A stretch of 64,000 bases of DNA from Balamuthia mandrillaris (GCA_031835245.1 JAVKOQ010000045.1:15001-79000), one strand, 5' to 3'; positions 42,918-54,625 are shown, numbered from the stretch's first letter. Notes: generated from the letters alone by a model not told the origin. Made by a program: numbers and translations.

Positions 42918-43531
42918 GAGAGAATAAAAAAAGGGATGAAAGATAAAGAAGAAGAGTGCAAGTACCTCGGATTCGCCGAGGAGAGGCCGGCCTTGCTGGG
43001 CAGCTTCTTTCAGCGGGTTTAGAAAGACCTTCAGATAAAAAGGGGTTGGCAGAGTAAATACGTTTAATAAGAGAGAAGAGAGAAAGAGAGAGAAGACAGG
43101 AAGAGAGCATGGAGAAGGAAAAAGAGAGAGGAGAAGAGAGAGAAGCAAAGAGAAACATAGAGGAGCAAAGAAATGAGAGAGATTGAGAAGACATACGTCA
43201 ATGACTTGTTTGAGTTGCTGCAAGTAGGAGCGCTCCGTGGCCAACATCTCCTGCACGATCAATGTGCGATACTTGTGCAACTTCACTGTTATTTTCACGA
43301 CCAACAACAACAACACATAACGTGGTTAACGGATGGATTAACGATAAAAATAAAAAGCTCGTTATAGGCAGGGCTTGTCATTATTTTCACTTTTCGGTCG
43401 GTCGGGGGGAGAGGGAAGCCACACGCACCTAGCTTGCGGTACTCTGTTGTCAGGGCATAGCGACGCCAGGCCGATTGTATGGTCTTGGCGGCTTTGGTCT
43501 GGTGCCACTTGGTGTCTCTGATTTGACTCAT
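40184..43531 (-). CDS. RhoGEF (IQ motif, DH and PH domains, repeated C-terminal motif)
   Basis: Eight exons (43531-43429, 43285-43197, 43028-42966, 42703-42509, 42426-42127, 41997-41710, 41630-41510, 41397-40184) give 790 aa. An IQ-type calmodulin-binding helix (AAKTIQSAWRRY) lies near residue 15. The DH domain starts at IVQEMLATERSYLQQL (CR1) and contains the CR3 helix LLVVPIQRIPRYQLLL. The PH domain follows directly (REGSLKLVNEKGEMVEKWFILF, ..FELVTPRDIYWLCAS, EEWVRDL). DH-PH proteins exchange GDP for GTP on Rho/Rac GTPases. The last exon is a disordered region with a coiled segment (KKKAEQAKLLIDEKY) and three copies of LRKHASLQRHEWKGS. Introns hold GA-type repeats on the plus strand, the largest at 42734-42930. 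Confidence 0.92.
42734..42932. repeat. GA/GAAAGA microsatellite in RhoGEF intron 3
   Basis: About 200 bp of GA and GAAAGA on the plus strand, i.e. a CT/CTTTCT pyrimidine tract on the sense strand of the gene. Confidence 0.95.
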
Positions 43532-43837
43532 TCTTCCTTCCTTCCTTTCTACTCCACCACCGTTATTTTATTATTATAATAATGTGTTTTTTTTTTTGTG
43601 TTTTTTTTCGGGTCCTTCTCTATATATAAATTATTATTATTATTTCAATTCAATATGATGATAATAGTTATTATAGACTTCCCCTCCAGCGCTGCCTCTT
43701 GAGGGCAGTTCGTTCCGTTTTTGCTTCAAACACTTTCTATCAACGCCTTTTCGATAAAGACACAACAACAGTTGTTTTTTCTTTATCGCATTTTCCGACC
43801 TTTTTTTTTATTATTTTTATTTTATATTGTTTCTCCT

Positions 43838-43844
43838 GTCGACA
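43838..43844. promoter_or_regulatory. GTCGACA box in divergent RhoGEF/PhyH-like promoter
   Basis: GTCGACAT lies in the 350-bp gap between start codons at 43531 (minus) and 43882 (plus), 38 bp before the plus-strand ATG. Confidence 0.45.
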
Positions 43845-43881
43845 TCTTTCATGACGACATGAATATTTCTTGTATAATTGA

Positions 43882-45106
43882 ATGACGGAAACCTCATATT
43901 GTGACACAAACGAGACCAGTATCCAGAAGAAATTTGCCCAACCGGTACCGCTAAACATTCGGACAGAGCCTTCTTGCCCTTTTCTTTCTCTGGCAGCATC
44001 AGGGAATAGAACAAAAAAAATACTGGTAAAGCCAAAGGGAATGTCGTTCCTGTCGGCGCAACACGCGGCCAAAGTCGTTCAGATGAACGGCTTCTACCAC
44101 CTCGAAGGTGCCTTTGACCCCCGCTACATCGCCCACCTTCACGCCGAGTTCATGCAGCACTTTGAGCATCACCTCCGCTCCCGCCCGAAGCCCAATCGCG
44201 GTCCCCATCGCTATCAGCTGCTCCTCCCCCTCAACGAGCTCTTCACGGCGGAGCGCCTCCTCTGCAACCCGGCCTTCTTCTCCGTCGTTCGCCTGCTCCT
44301 GGGAGAGGACTGCATCTTGGGGCTGATGTCCGCGCATGTGGCACTACCCGGCTGCGAGGAGCAGAACGCCCACATCGACTACGAGCCGCTCTTCGACACC
44401 TTCTTGCCCTTGCCTCCTTACTGCATCTATGTGCATGTGCCGTTGGTTGACATCACTGCTGAAAACGGTCCCACTGAGTTTTGGCAAGGTTTCTATTGTT
44501 CTGTAACCTCTTTGCTCTCCTCTGCTTCTTATATATTTTTTTATTCTTCATGTTCCAAAGGTTCACCGCATTTGGCGATAAGCTCGACCATCTCATCCCT
44601 GTCAGAGTTTCACACGTTGCCGCTTTCGGAGCTGCCCTCCACCGCGGTGTTGGCCAAGGCCGGGGATGTCATCATCAAGGACATGCGTTGCTTCCATAGA
44701 GGAACCGCCAATAAAAGCCAGCAACCGCGGCCCATGCTCAGCCTTGTTTATTGCAAGAAGTGGTATCGCATTCCTTATGGTTTGTTTCCTCCTTTCTTTC
44801 TCGTTGTTTCTTCTTCTTTCTTTCTTGCTTTCTTTCTTTCTTTCTTTCTTTGTTTCGGCCGTATCTTTCTCTTCGATGTGTTGATGGACGCGTCAAACAG
44901 AGAAACTGTACAGAGAGGAAGGCTATCCGGTCCATCGGATCCCCACCAGCTTGCAGCTCTCCTCCCAAGTGCGTTCGTTGCTGCGGTTCTGCGACCATTC
45001 CTCCCTTTCCTCCCTTGACAACAAAGAAGAGCAAGCACAAGAGCAGGACAAAATAGAGGAGGGCGAGGCGCATGCCAAGCTGGCCGAGCAACAGCAGCAA
45101 TATTGA
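43882..45106 (+). CDS. phytanoyl-CoA dioxygenase (PhyH) family protein
   Basis: Three exons (43882-44488, 44561-44779, 44901-45106) give 343 aa. A start-proximal MNGFYHLEGAFDP matches the PhyH N-terminal strand. The Fe(II) ligands appear as AHIDYEP (H-x-D), and the distal His with the 2-oxoglutarate Arg as CFHRGTANKSQQPRPML. ENGPTEFWQGSP is the usual 'NG.l..~PGSH' strand with Trp in place of Pro. PhyH enzymes hydroxylate small lipidic or amino-acid substrates with Fe(II) and 2-oxoglutarate; the substrate cannot be inferred. There is no obvious peroxisomal PTS1 (ends QQQQY). The first ATG gives a 53-residue extension; ATG 44041 (MSFLSAQ) is an alternative start. Confidence 0.85.
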
Positions 45107-45277
45107 ACGACGCCTTTTCTTTCTTGTCGTTGTTGTTTTGTTTATGTCGTTTTGTTGAATACTTTTATTCAAATTTCTTTCTTTATTCATTCATATTTCT
45201 GTTTAAAACTTTTTATTTATTTTAATTTTACATTTTTAAAAGTATTAAAAAAACAAAACAACAAAAGTGAAGAGGGA

Positions 45278-45704
45278 ATGTCAGTCTATCCCTTGGACAA
45301 GAACAGAGAACTGCTGAAGCAGTACACCGACGAGGAGGGCGTCATTCATAAGATCTTCCGCCTCTACAGCCCTCAAGGCGAGCACATCGACATCGAGTAC
45401 GCTCTCTCTCACCTTTTCGCTTCTCTCCTCTCCTCTCTTCGCTCCTCTTCGCTTCTCTGCTTCTCTGCCTCTCTCTTCTCTGCTTCTCACAAATAACAAA
45501 CCACAAAGTGTGGAAGAGAAACTGCCACCCTCCATGCGACCAGAGCCAGAGAAGAGGCCATTCCTGGAGGGTGAGTACAGGCGGGTGATCTCGGAGGAGC
45601 AGCTGGAAGGGGGCTACCTCTACAAAACCGTCCTGGTGGACCGCACGGACGGCTGGCACGAGTATCGCATCACCGAAAAGATTCCTTCTAAAAAAGAAAA
45701 ATAA
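45278..45704 (+). CDS. unknown 104-aa protein
   Basis: Two exons (45278-45396 and 45509-45704) join in frame. The protein is hydrophilic: MSVYPLDKNRELLKQY, KIFRLYSPQGEHIDID, EEKLPPSMRPEPEKRPFLEG, LYKTVLVDRTDGWHEYRITE, ending KIPSKKEK. The alternation of charged and aromatic residues suggests a small beta-rich fold. No family is recognised. It lies 171 bp after the PhyH-like gene in the same orientation. Confidence 0.65.
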
Positions 45705-46040
45705 TGAAGAAAAGTTATCTTATGTTTTAAAAAAAATGTGTTTAGTGACTTTGTGCATTCAAAAAAATAATTAAAAAAGAATAAATAGGTGGTGGTGGTG
45801 TTGTGTTCATCAGCAACGTATGCAAAAAACAAAAACGAAGAGAGAAAGAGAAATGAATGAAGAAGAAGAAAAATACTATGCCATAAAGATAATAAAAAAA
45901 AGAGAGACGGATAAACTAAAGAGGCATCGCCCACAAAAAAAAAGTAATATACCGTTCCGCCCATTCTAGCTAAAGTTTTTTTTTTGAGGCATCTGCATCC
46001 AACGTCGTTATCGTCGTCGTCGATATTGTTGTTGTTTTTT

Positions 46041-48346
46041 TCATAATTGTTTTGCTGTCGCCATCAAAGAAGAAGGGTGATCTTCCTTTTGTCGTCTATC
46101 CTTTGCTCGTTTGTTTTGGAACCAGTTCTTCACCTTTTGCTCCCTCATTCGCAACTGCTGCGCCGCTTTTCTCACGACGCGCGGCGAGGGGAAGGGTCCA
46201 TGAGAGTAGATCTCCTCCAGGATGGCCACTTGCTCGGGGTTGGCCCTCTTCCTCTCCAACGGGCGGCGTCGCTGTCTAGGCTTCCATCCGCCAGATGTCT
46301 TTAGGAGTTCAATGCCGCCGTCCCCGATGCTAATCGTTAACTTTCGGTTGCGTCGCGGTTTCTTGGAAGGAGGAGCAGAATTCTTTTTCTTGGAGTAAGA
46401 AGAAGGAGAGGAGGATTCGTCGGCGCTGCGATCGCCACCTTCGACCATGAGGTCTGATTCTTGGTCATGATGATCGACATCGCTGTTATCGCTCATGATT
46501 TGGGCGGCCTTTCTCTTGATGCGTTGTTTGTCTTCCTCAGTCCAGCTCGAAGTTGTCGTAGAGTTATTGGACTTCTCCTTAGATTGTTGTGGTTTCTTCT
46601 TTCGTCGGAGAAGAGAAGATGAAAAGGAAGAAGAGGATTTTGCGTTCTTCTTGTTTTTGTTCTTCTTGGAGTCAGAGGTAACAAAGCTTTGCTTCTTTCC
46701 CCCGTTACCAAAAGCTTTGTGTACTTGGACATCTTCCTCATATTCATCGTCGTCGTCATCCTCATCGTCATCTTCCTCATCATCTTCATAAAAATCTGGT
46801 TCCAGATAAGATGTGGAAGAAGAGGGGTAAGACATAACGGGGGAAGCTGGTGGAGATGAATAGGGAGAACATGTAGGAGTCGTCGAACCAGAGGAAGATG
46901 CTGATGTACAAGAAGTAGAAGAAGTACCAAGTGATGATGGAGAGGCAGGAGAAGAAAATAAGTCTGATGAAGAGCCGGAGGAAGAAGAGGCCGAAGGAGG
47001 GCGTTTGCGAAGATTATGAGTGGCAGCTTGGGTCAGCTCATCGTGTAGAGTCATTGGATTAGCGCTGTTCTTGTTGTTGTTGATTTTCTTCTTGTTAGAG
47101 AGCGAAATGGTGCCATCATTTGGTGCTGGTAGGAGATCAGGAGCGAGGCTGTGGCGAAGGTGCGGCTGGGTTAACTCTAAAAGCAGCATGGCGTGCATTC
47201 TAATCTCGGGCGGGTCTTCGTTGCTGGTGAGAAAGGGCAAAGTCAGAAGAAAGCAACAGAAATACATATACAACGGGCTTTGCTTTAGAAAGGACATACT
47301 CAGGAGAGCAGAAACTGGCATTTGCGTCGCCAGGAGAAGAAGCAACCATGGACGTTTGGTAGGAAACCGCGGAGCTGTCGTTCTTCTCCAACCACCTAGC
47401 AGCAATGAGCTTCTTCGGAGTCGGCACTACCACCGTCTTCTTGGTAACGATTGCTCTCGCTCGCTTCTGTAGGCCAGGGTCCTCTCGGAATACCTCCATT
47501 TTGACTTTTTGTTGCGGTTGCCCTTGTGTAGAAACAACGAGATCCATTTTCATTCCCTCCTGCTGTTGTTGTGAAGACAGCGACGAATTGGCTTCTCTGA
47601 GCGCTGTTGAGGAAGAAGGCGAAGAAGGCAATGATGACGGCGCAGTGAAGGATAAGGAGCGTCCGGAGGAACAAGTACAACTGCTACTGCTATTGCTATT
47701 GGCGTGGTGGTGGTGATGACCCACAATGGCTATCGTGGCTCTTCCTCGTCCTCCTCCTTCCGAAGCAGAAGCGGTCGCTGACGATCCCTCTGAAAAAAGC
47801 AGAAGAACGGAGTGTTATAGAGGTGTTATACTTGTGTTATGAGTGAAAAAGATAGGAATGAAAGCGAGAGGCAGCGAAAAAAAGAGAACGCGCTATAGCA
47901 CCACGAATGCAATAACGGCCAGCACCACCTAACCGGAGATGTCAGGAGGGCGGTTGCCGCATTTTCGTGTTTCTCTTTATTAATTCTCTCCTATTACACT
48001 CCCTCCGCCAATAATTTTTTCCCTGCGCCTCTTAAAAAAAAAAAGAGAGGAAGAAAAAGAAAAGCAAAGGAAAAAGAAAGAAGATAGAACATAACAGAAG
48101 AGAGAGAGATAACAAAAAATAAAAAAGGAGCAAAAAAAAAGAAACAGGGACGAAAAAAAAAAGGCAGGAAAAATAAAAATACATACCCATGCGTACAGGC
48201 TGTTGAGGCAGGCTATGGTGGCTATGGAGGTGAGAATGGTGGTGCAAATGGAAGGCATGCTGAGGATGGTGGTTACAACATCCAAACGCGGTGGCGGCAG
48301 TCGACGTTCGTCGTGAAAATAATGTGTTCGCGGCAGTGCCGTACAT
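46041..48346 (-). CDS. homeodomain transcription factor
   Basis: Three exons (48346-48187, 47789-47300, 47223-46041) give 610 aa. The homeodomain is near the C-terminus (about residues 535-597): basic start RRRPLERKRANPEQVAILEE, helix 2 PSPRVVRKAAQQL, and recognition helix KVKNWFQNKRAKDRRQ with the WF-x-N-x-R signature. The spacing fits a 60-residue typical homeodomain rather than a TALE one. The N-terminus is His-rich (HLHHHSHLHSHH and GHHHHH). The middle is Ser-rich with an acidic Asp/Glu run (EDDEEDDDEDDDDDEYEED), typical of amoebozoan transcription factors. It probably acts in the nucleus. Start ATG chosen as the first in the exon with a consistent splice phase. Confidence 0.88.
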
Positions 48347-49535
48347 CGTATCTCTCCAGAAAAAGAAACGATTTTTGTTTCAGTGGTTGTCGTTACCCCA
48401 ACAACAACAAAAAAAAAAAAAAACACAAAGGAGAGGAGGAGGAAGAGGAAGAATTTCGGTAGCAAGCGACCGGTCCTTCTTTAGTGGCAGCAGTGTATCG
48501 CTACTGTTTTTTTTAAAATAAACAAAATAAGAGAAAAAGAGAAGAGTAACAAATAAAAAAAAAATATATTCCTCAGCGGAAGAGGTAGCTGGCAGCTGGC
48601 GAAAAGAAACCTTCTAACAAGCGTGTCAAGTGATAGATACTCCGAACATGCACAGAGCCACCACCCACAGCACGCACACACAAAAAAATAATGAACAACA
48701 AACGGGTTGTTGTGAGTTGTCGAACGCTTTGAAAGAAACGCGCGGTTACACCACTTCGCATTCGTCAACGGTTGGTTCCGACGAGCGCCGCCACCGCCGC
48801 CGCGGGTGACACGTAGTGACACATCACTATGGTTTGAACCCGCAAAGAAAAAAAATTTCAAACGTTGTGAATGAGCACCTTGTATGCGTGAGGCGCGGAG
48901 GCACAGATAGGACGAAAAAAGAAAACCAAGAACAACTTCACGGGTGCCTGTCATCGTGTCTGTCATCTGCATCAGCATCCACCTCACCGTCGTCGCCCAT
49001 ATTCCCCTATGTGCTCAGGAAGGATTGCTATGAATGATGATTATTATGGAGGGGCGGAGATGATATTGATGCTATCCGCTTTTTTCGGTGTCGTGCGTAC
49101 TGCTCCGCTTTCCATCTAGCTGTTCCTTATTTGTCAGGGTTGTATTTTTTTCGTTCCCGCTACAACTTGTTTGAAAGGGAATCGGTTTATTCGGACCAAT
49201 CGGAAATCACAGAGAAAGTGGGAGATTTCGTCTGATTTTTGAGTGGTGGTGACATCAGCGCCAACGGAAAAAGCAGAAACGCGCTAAGAAAGAACGAGAG
49301 AGAGACTCTCATTCTTTCTCTTCGGCCAGCTTTTAGCGGTGCTGCGCTACAACCTCCACATCGTCAGCTGCTGTTCCGCACAACTCTAAGCGTCCGAGTT
49401 CGCCGCGGTGGAGGCCTCTCCCGACCAAACCCCACGGCTTCCAAGCCAGCAAGTCTTCCATCGCGCTGCTGACTTCTTGTTAGTGGAAATATTGCAGCTT
49501 AGGCTTGGCTCCAACTGGAGACGCAGAGGGACGCC
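48347..49535. other. intergenic region, no clear gene
   Basis: Holds upstream sequence of the homeobox gene, A-rich stretches and short unsupported frames on both strands. A 20-codon minus-strand ATG frame at 48999 (MGDDGEVDAD) is too short to call. Confidence 0.4.
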
Positions 49536-49539
49536 CTCG

Positions 49540-49774
49540 ATGGAGGTGATCGACACCGAGAGCCTCAGAGCAAGTCCAACCTTCTCAGTTCAAGATCCCT
49601 CCGGTAAGAGGTCTCCTACCTTACCTTGTTGGTTTTCTATCTCCCATAGAAGGACTGCCCTCTGTGGCCATCATCACTACGCACCTCTTCCCCTCCCGCT
49701 GCATTGTCGAGAAGGGCATCCCCTCCCACTCTGTCGGCATCTTTGGCGACCAGCGCCTGGTCGTCGTTTTCTGA
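49540..49774 (+). CDS. C-terminal exons of an unknown gene
   Basis: Two exons (49540-49603 and 49650-49774) join via a GTAAGA donor and a CCCATAG acceptor. The product reads MEVIDTESLRASPTFSVQDP then EGLPSVAIITTHLFPSRCIV and ends DQRLVVVF. The second exon is clearly protein-like (alternating hydrophobic strands). The first exon may begin earlier, since the frame is open back to about 49400 without an ATG. No family is recognised. A GA repeat (49795-49838) follows the stop. Confidence 0.5.
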
Positions 49775-49788
49775 GACTGAGAAAGCAA

Positions 49789-49843
<55 letters not shown>

Positions 49844-49931
49844 GAAGAAGCACTTCTATACAACGTTCTTTTATGTTTTTCTCCTTCCTTCAACTTATGG
49901 AGGGCTTCTTCTAGCTCTTTTCTTGTCCTAT

Positions 49932-51281
49932 TTAGCACTGCTCTTCCAAAAGAGCTCGGTCCTTGGCAATGAAATCAAGCGTCCACTTATCCAAAGGACA
50001 TCCGTTCTCTCTCGCCCATTTCAACAACTCCAAATGTCCCTGCTGGGCAGCCCAAAAGCCGACACTATCATCCCAAGGACATCGATTGGCCCTTGCCCAT
50101 TTCAGCACTTCCAGGTGACCCTTCTGAGCCGCTCGTACACAAACCTGTTCGTTCCAAGGACATCGATTGGCCCTTGCCCATTTCAGCACTTCCAGGTGGC
50201 CTTTCTCTGCAGCCAAGGCACATATCTCCTTGTTCCTGGGAAAGCATCCCTTTTCACGCATCCACTCCAGCACATCCAAACGTCCTTGCTCCGCAGCGGC
50301 TTTGGCGCAAGCCTTCTTTTTCATCGGGCAGCCGTTCTCCTGTGCCCATCTCAACACCTCAAAATGTCCACTCATAGCAGCAAGCGTGCAGACCTCCTCG
50401 TCCCAAGACAGCCCGTTCTCTCTTACCCATTTCAACACCTCCAAATGTCCGTTCTCTGCAGCAAATGATGCCATTTCTTCTTCCCAAGTGCCTCCGTTGT
50501 CTAGGACCCACTTCAACAATTCCAAATGACCCCGCTCTGCAGCAAAGGAACAAGCGTATGCTTCGTCCCACGGACAGCCATTCGCTCTGGCCCATTGCAA
50601 GACTTCCAATTGTCCATGCTTTGCAGCTCCGGTGCAAGTGTCCTCATCCCAAGGACAATCGTTCGCTTGTGCCCACTTTAACAATTGCCCATTCTTTGCG
50701 GCCTTCATGCAAGTGTTCTCGTCCCAAGGACATCCATTCTCTCTTGCCCATTTTAGCACGTTCAAATGCCCTCCTGAAGCAGTCAAGCTACAAGTCCTCT
50801 CGTCCCAAGGGCACCCGTTTGCTCTTGCCCATTGCAGAACTTCCAAGTGACCGTTCTGTGCAGCCCATTCACAAGTCAAACTATTCCAAGGACACCATTG
50901 CAACACCTCCAAGTGTCCACCCCGTGCGGCAAAGGCGCAAGTACCACAGTCCAAAGGACTCCCGTTCTCTATGGCCCACTTGAGCACTTGCAGGTTGCCC
51001 TGCTCAGCCATCAAGGCAGCCATCTTCTCATCCAGAGGACAGCCGTTCTCCTCCACCGCCCATTGCAACAAAGTTACGGAGCCGCACACCGCTCGTTTGG
51101 ACAGACGGTTTCGAAGGAGAGGTGGAGCACAGGCGAACCAGGTGGAGCATGTCCTGGCCGCAACGCCCACAAACAAAGGGTCCACAGCGGCAAGCGTGGA
51201 GCAAAGCAATTCTTGCGGTAAAGCTGCCCACGACCAAGAGGCGCACTTGTTGATTTGTTGCTGTTGGTCCTGTCGTTCCAT
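49932..51281 (-). CDS. F-box protein with amoebal-type ankyrin-like repeats
   Basis: A single exon of 449 aa from ATG 51281 (MERQDQQQQINK). Residues ~15-60 form an F-box-like helix bundle (WAALPQELLCSTLAAVDPLF..CSTWF). The rest is about 13 tandem ~27-residue repeats of the type GHLEVLKWARANGCPWDERTC, the short ankyrin-like form common in amoebae and their giant viruses. Two repeats are shortened: one reads LEVLQWCPWNSLTC (lacking the ARANG turn) and one NGQLLKWAQAND (lacking a helix turn). F-box proteins recruit substrates to SCF ubiquitin ligases through Skp1; the repeats would bind the substrate. Intronless, unlike its neighbours, which could mean retroposition or transfer, or simply repeat expansion. 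Confidence 0.88.
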   Translation of the reverse strand: MERQDQQQQINKCASWSWAALPQELLCSTLAAVDPLFVGVAARTCSTWFACAPPLLRNRLSKRAVCGSVTLLQWAVEENGCPLDEKMAALMAEQGNLQVLKWAIENGSPLDCGTCAFAARGGHLEVLQWCPWNSLTCEWAAQNGHLEVLQWARANGCPWDERTCSLTASGGHLNVLKWARENGCPWDENTCMKAAKNGQLLKWAQANDCPWDEDTCTGAAKHGQLEVLQWARANGCPWDEAYACSFAAERGHLELLKWVLDNGGTWEEEMASFAAENGHLEVLKWVRENGLSWDEEVCTLAAMSGHFEVLRWAQENGCPMKKKACAKAAAEQGRLDVLEWMREKGCFPRNKEICALAAEKGHLEVLKWARANRCPWNEQVCVRAAQKGHLEVLKWARANRCPWDDSVGFWAAQQGHLELLKWARENGCPLDKWTLDFIAKDRALLEEQC

Positions 51282-51768
51282 GGAGGTTGTGGTGGTTTTG
51301 CTGTTTGTTCTGGTTGTTCGTGTCCGCGCTTCCTTTGAATAACCAGCAGTATGCGAATGAAGTGTGTGATTGTAAAACTTCAATGAAACAAGCCCAACGA
51401 ACCGGCTGGCTTGTTGTTGTTGGTGCAGAGTAAGTAAGGGAGCCTAAGGAGTCTCAGCATGGTTCGTGTCTAGAGCGAAGGGGCGGCCAGCGATGGCCTA
51501 TATCGTGGGGGATGGCAGGGGCGGCCGTCTCTTGTTTCGGTCCATGCCTGGCCTCCACCAACGCACCTTCACATTTGGCGCTTGTGAAGCAACTAGGAGA
51601 AAGCTGCTCAGAAGGAAGATATGAAGGACAAAAAGAAGGAAGGAAACCTGGTGCGAAAGGGAGCAAAGGCATGCCACTTGGTTGCCATATGGTTCTGCTC
51701 TCGTGTCTACTCTACAGCAAAAAAAATAAAATAAATAAATATAAAATAAAAGTAAAACATTCAGAAGG

Positions 51769-53129
51769 ATGAGAGATACCGATAGCGCAGATAACGGTGC
51801 CGCCTCCGCCACCCAACGGGAACGCTTGCGGTCAGGCTTGGCTGGTACTCGCGCCGACGGAGGAGCAAGAGACCTTCTGCCTTTTTTTGCTTCTACCGCG
51901 TTGCGGTGGCCGTCGTTGGTGATCGCCCTGGTGGCCGTCGTTCTCTATTTCGGCCTCTATGAGCACAACCGATCTCGCGACGAGCTTCTGGGTTGATCTC
52001 TTCTCTTCTCTTTTTTTTTTTCTGTCTTTCGTTCTTTCGTCTTCTAAACAAAACGTTTCGTCCAAACAAAAGAGGATTGCGGAGATGATTCTCTCCAACG
52101 GATCAGACCCACGTTGCTTGTTCCTGTGGATAAAGTGCTCTCTTCTTCTTCCTCTTCTTCTTCTTCTTTCGATAAAGTCTATCAACAACTTTGGAACAGC
52201 AAACAACGGTTCTTAAAGTATCAACTTGTTGTTCCTCCTTCACACCAAGAAGAAGGCAACGATACAAGCAGCAGTCATGGCGATGGATCCGCATATCTGC
52301 GACGAAAAGTGATCCCTTCTTCTCCCGGAGGACTTGAGTTCTTGCTTCAGTTCGTTCCTGGTCGAGCCACTCGCCCTCAATTCGCTCCTTCTCCTTCTTC
52401 TTCATGTTCTTCTTGTTCTTCTTCTTCAAAGAGCATTAAAGCGGAAGACGAGAAGCAACTTCAACAGCAACAACAACAAGAGGAGTTTGTTGTGGTCCAA
52501 CCGTTTGATGAAACACAGTTCAACTTCAACAAAGTTGCAGACCCAAGAGAGATACTCTTTGTCATCCGTTTGTTGGAAGAGGAAACAAAAGGAGGCGAAG
52601 CATTTCGGTGTCTTCATCAACAGAAGGAAGTAGATAAAAAGCAGACTCCAATGGATTGGAGAGAAGAATGGGGAGTGGTTGTGGCCAACAAACACCCGTT
52701 TGACTATGGGTGCACGGTAATTGTTTATCGACCGGAGATGCGGCTGCCGCAGCTCATCACCAAGGACAGCTTACGCCTTGCCTTTCTATTGTCGTTGAGG
52801 ACAGAGGAGGGGCTGCGCATCGGATATAATAGTCTAGAAGGTGAAAATCTTCCTCTTCTTTCTCTTCGTTCTCTTGTCCTTCTGCTTCTTCTGCTGCTTC
52901 TTCTTCTTCTTCTTCTTCTTCTTCTCCTTCGTCTTTGTCTTCGTCTTCTTCTGCTTCTTCTTCTTCTTCTTCTTCTTCTTCTTCTTCTTCTTCTTCTTCT
53001 TCTTCTTCTTCTTCTTCTTCTTCTTCTTCTTCTTCTTCTTCTTTTTCTTGTTGTTGTCTTATGTTGTTGTTGTCTTATGTTGTCTTATGTTGTCTTATGT
53101 TGTTGTCTTATGTTGTTGTTGTTGTCTTA

Positions 53130-53206
<77 letters not shown>

Positions 53207-54139
53207 GTTGTTATTGTTGTTCTTCTTCTTCTTCTTCTTCTTTTTCTTCTTCTTCTTTTTCTTCTTCTTCTTCTTCTTTCTCTTCTTGCTACCTGTGCCT
53301 AATGGAAACGCTGCATCATCGTAAATGTAGGTGGCGCTTCTGTTAATCATCTGCACTTTCAGGGCTGGTACCTTACGCCTGGTTCACCACCAAGATTTCA
53401 ACCTGGTGACGCACCACCACTTGCCATAGAGCAAGCCCCCACCCGCGTTCTTCAAAAGCATCCGTCTGGTGTAGAATTGCACGAAACAGAAGGTATTAAA
53501 CTTTAACATGTCGTTTTATTATTTTATAAATTTTATGGAATGACGATGCTCCCGAAGATTATCCTTTACGTACGCTAGTTTACGCTTCACATAACACCTC
53601 TACTGGTGCTTCGGCAATATTGTTGGATGCCTTATTCAAATGTATGGACTTTTTGGTAAAGGAGAATGTGCCTCACAACCTTATTTTCTCACCTCAGGCT
53701 CAACGGTATTGTTTTCGCTTTCTTTCGTTCTCTTCATTCGACCTCTCTCTCTCTCTCTGTCCTTCCATTCTGTACGTTCCTTTTGCTTTGTGTCGCCATT
53801 CTGCCTAACTGTCACAACAAACAGCATATTCTTGGTTCCTCGTTTAGCTTTATCGAAAATAAATAGCCCTTATCAACAACGATTTGGATTTCCTGAAGTG
53901 GCCGGCCACATTATAATAGTGCGTTCATGGCTTTACCCATACTTGCCCTTTTCACTAACCAAGTTGTGATTTCTCTCTCTCTCTCTCTTCTCTCTCTCCT
54001 CTTCATAAAGGTCAGCGAGCATTTGTACGATGAGTTAAACGATTGGCGTGCAGTGTGGGCGTTATTAGAGAGCATTGCTTTGCCAGAGGAGCTGTTTGCT
54101 CGCCTGTCCAACACCTGCGCTTGGTTCTTAAATAATTAA
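51769..54139 (+). CDS. GDP-hexose phosphorylase (GDPGP1/VTC2 family, HIT superfamily) with N-terminal membrane anchor
   Basis: Six exons (51769-51991, 52073-52840, 53331-53492, 53558-53705, 53825-53918, 54011-54139) give 507 aa. Exon 1 encodes a short cytosolic start and one hydrophobic helix (WPSLVIALVAVVLYFGLYEH). Catalytic-domain landmarks: FNFNKVADPREILFVIRLL, VVVANKHPFDYGCTVIVYRPE, EEGLRIGYNSLEG, then the HIT motif VNHLHFQGWYLTPG, which is split from the previous exon by a 490-bp repeat-filled intron. VTC2 and GDPGP1 phosphorolyse GDP-L-galactose or GDP-D-glucose. Whether this enzyme serves ascorbate synthesis or GDP-glucose clean-up cannot be decided from sequence. A poly-Ser run (SSSSSSSSSFDK) and a Gln-rich segment are lineage-specific. 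Known members are soluble, so the anchor is unusual. Confidence 0.85.
52855..53300. repeat. TTC and TTG triplet repeats within one intron
   Basis: (TTC)n at 52885-53048, TTATGTTG units at 53050-53135, (TTG)n at 53129-53219 and TTC again to 53285. All lie in intron 2 of the phosphorylase, between GYNSLEG and GGASVNHLHFQ. Confidence 0.95.
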
Positions 54140-54466
54140 ACAACACCCAATGGGCTAACGATAGTGTAAATGGTACAATGTTTATGAAAACCCTTTTTAG
54201 GCGAGCAGCAGCGATGGAAAGTGAAAAAAGGAGAGGGAAAGATGTTTGACTCAGGGTTTAAAAGGAATGGGTCTCCTGGAAACCAGGAGGCTTAAATGGA
54301 ACATCTCTGCGGAAGTGCTGGAGTGAACCAGTGATGCAATCCAAGGTTGCACGGAATTGAATTCCCTGTAACCCTATTTATCAATAACAAAAAACATTCA
54401 TAACAGCCCACAAAACAGAGCACAACAGAACACCCACAACCTTGTGACATACTGCGCTGGCCGGTA

Positions 54467-54581
54467 ATGCAGAGCCCCAAAAAGAGAAAGAGAATTGCAG
54501 AAGAAGAGGAAGACAATAATATCTCCTGGTGGAGTCCCATTCTTCACCTTTATTGACGGTCCCAATTGTTTAACGTTCTTT

Positions 54582-54625
<44 letters not shown>

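Noticed and set aside
52841-53356. Phe-, Ser- or Leu-rich frames over TTC/TTG repeats
   Set aside because: The region is an intron: the phosphorylase reads GYNSLEG directly into GGASVNHLHFQ when it is removed.
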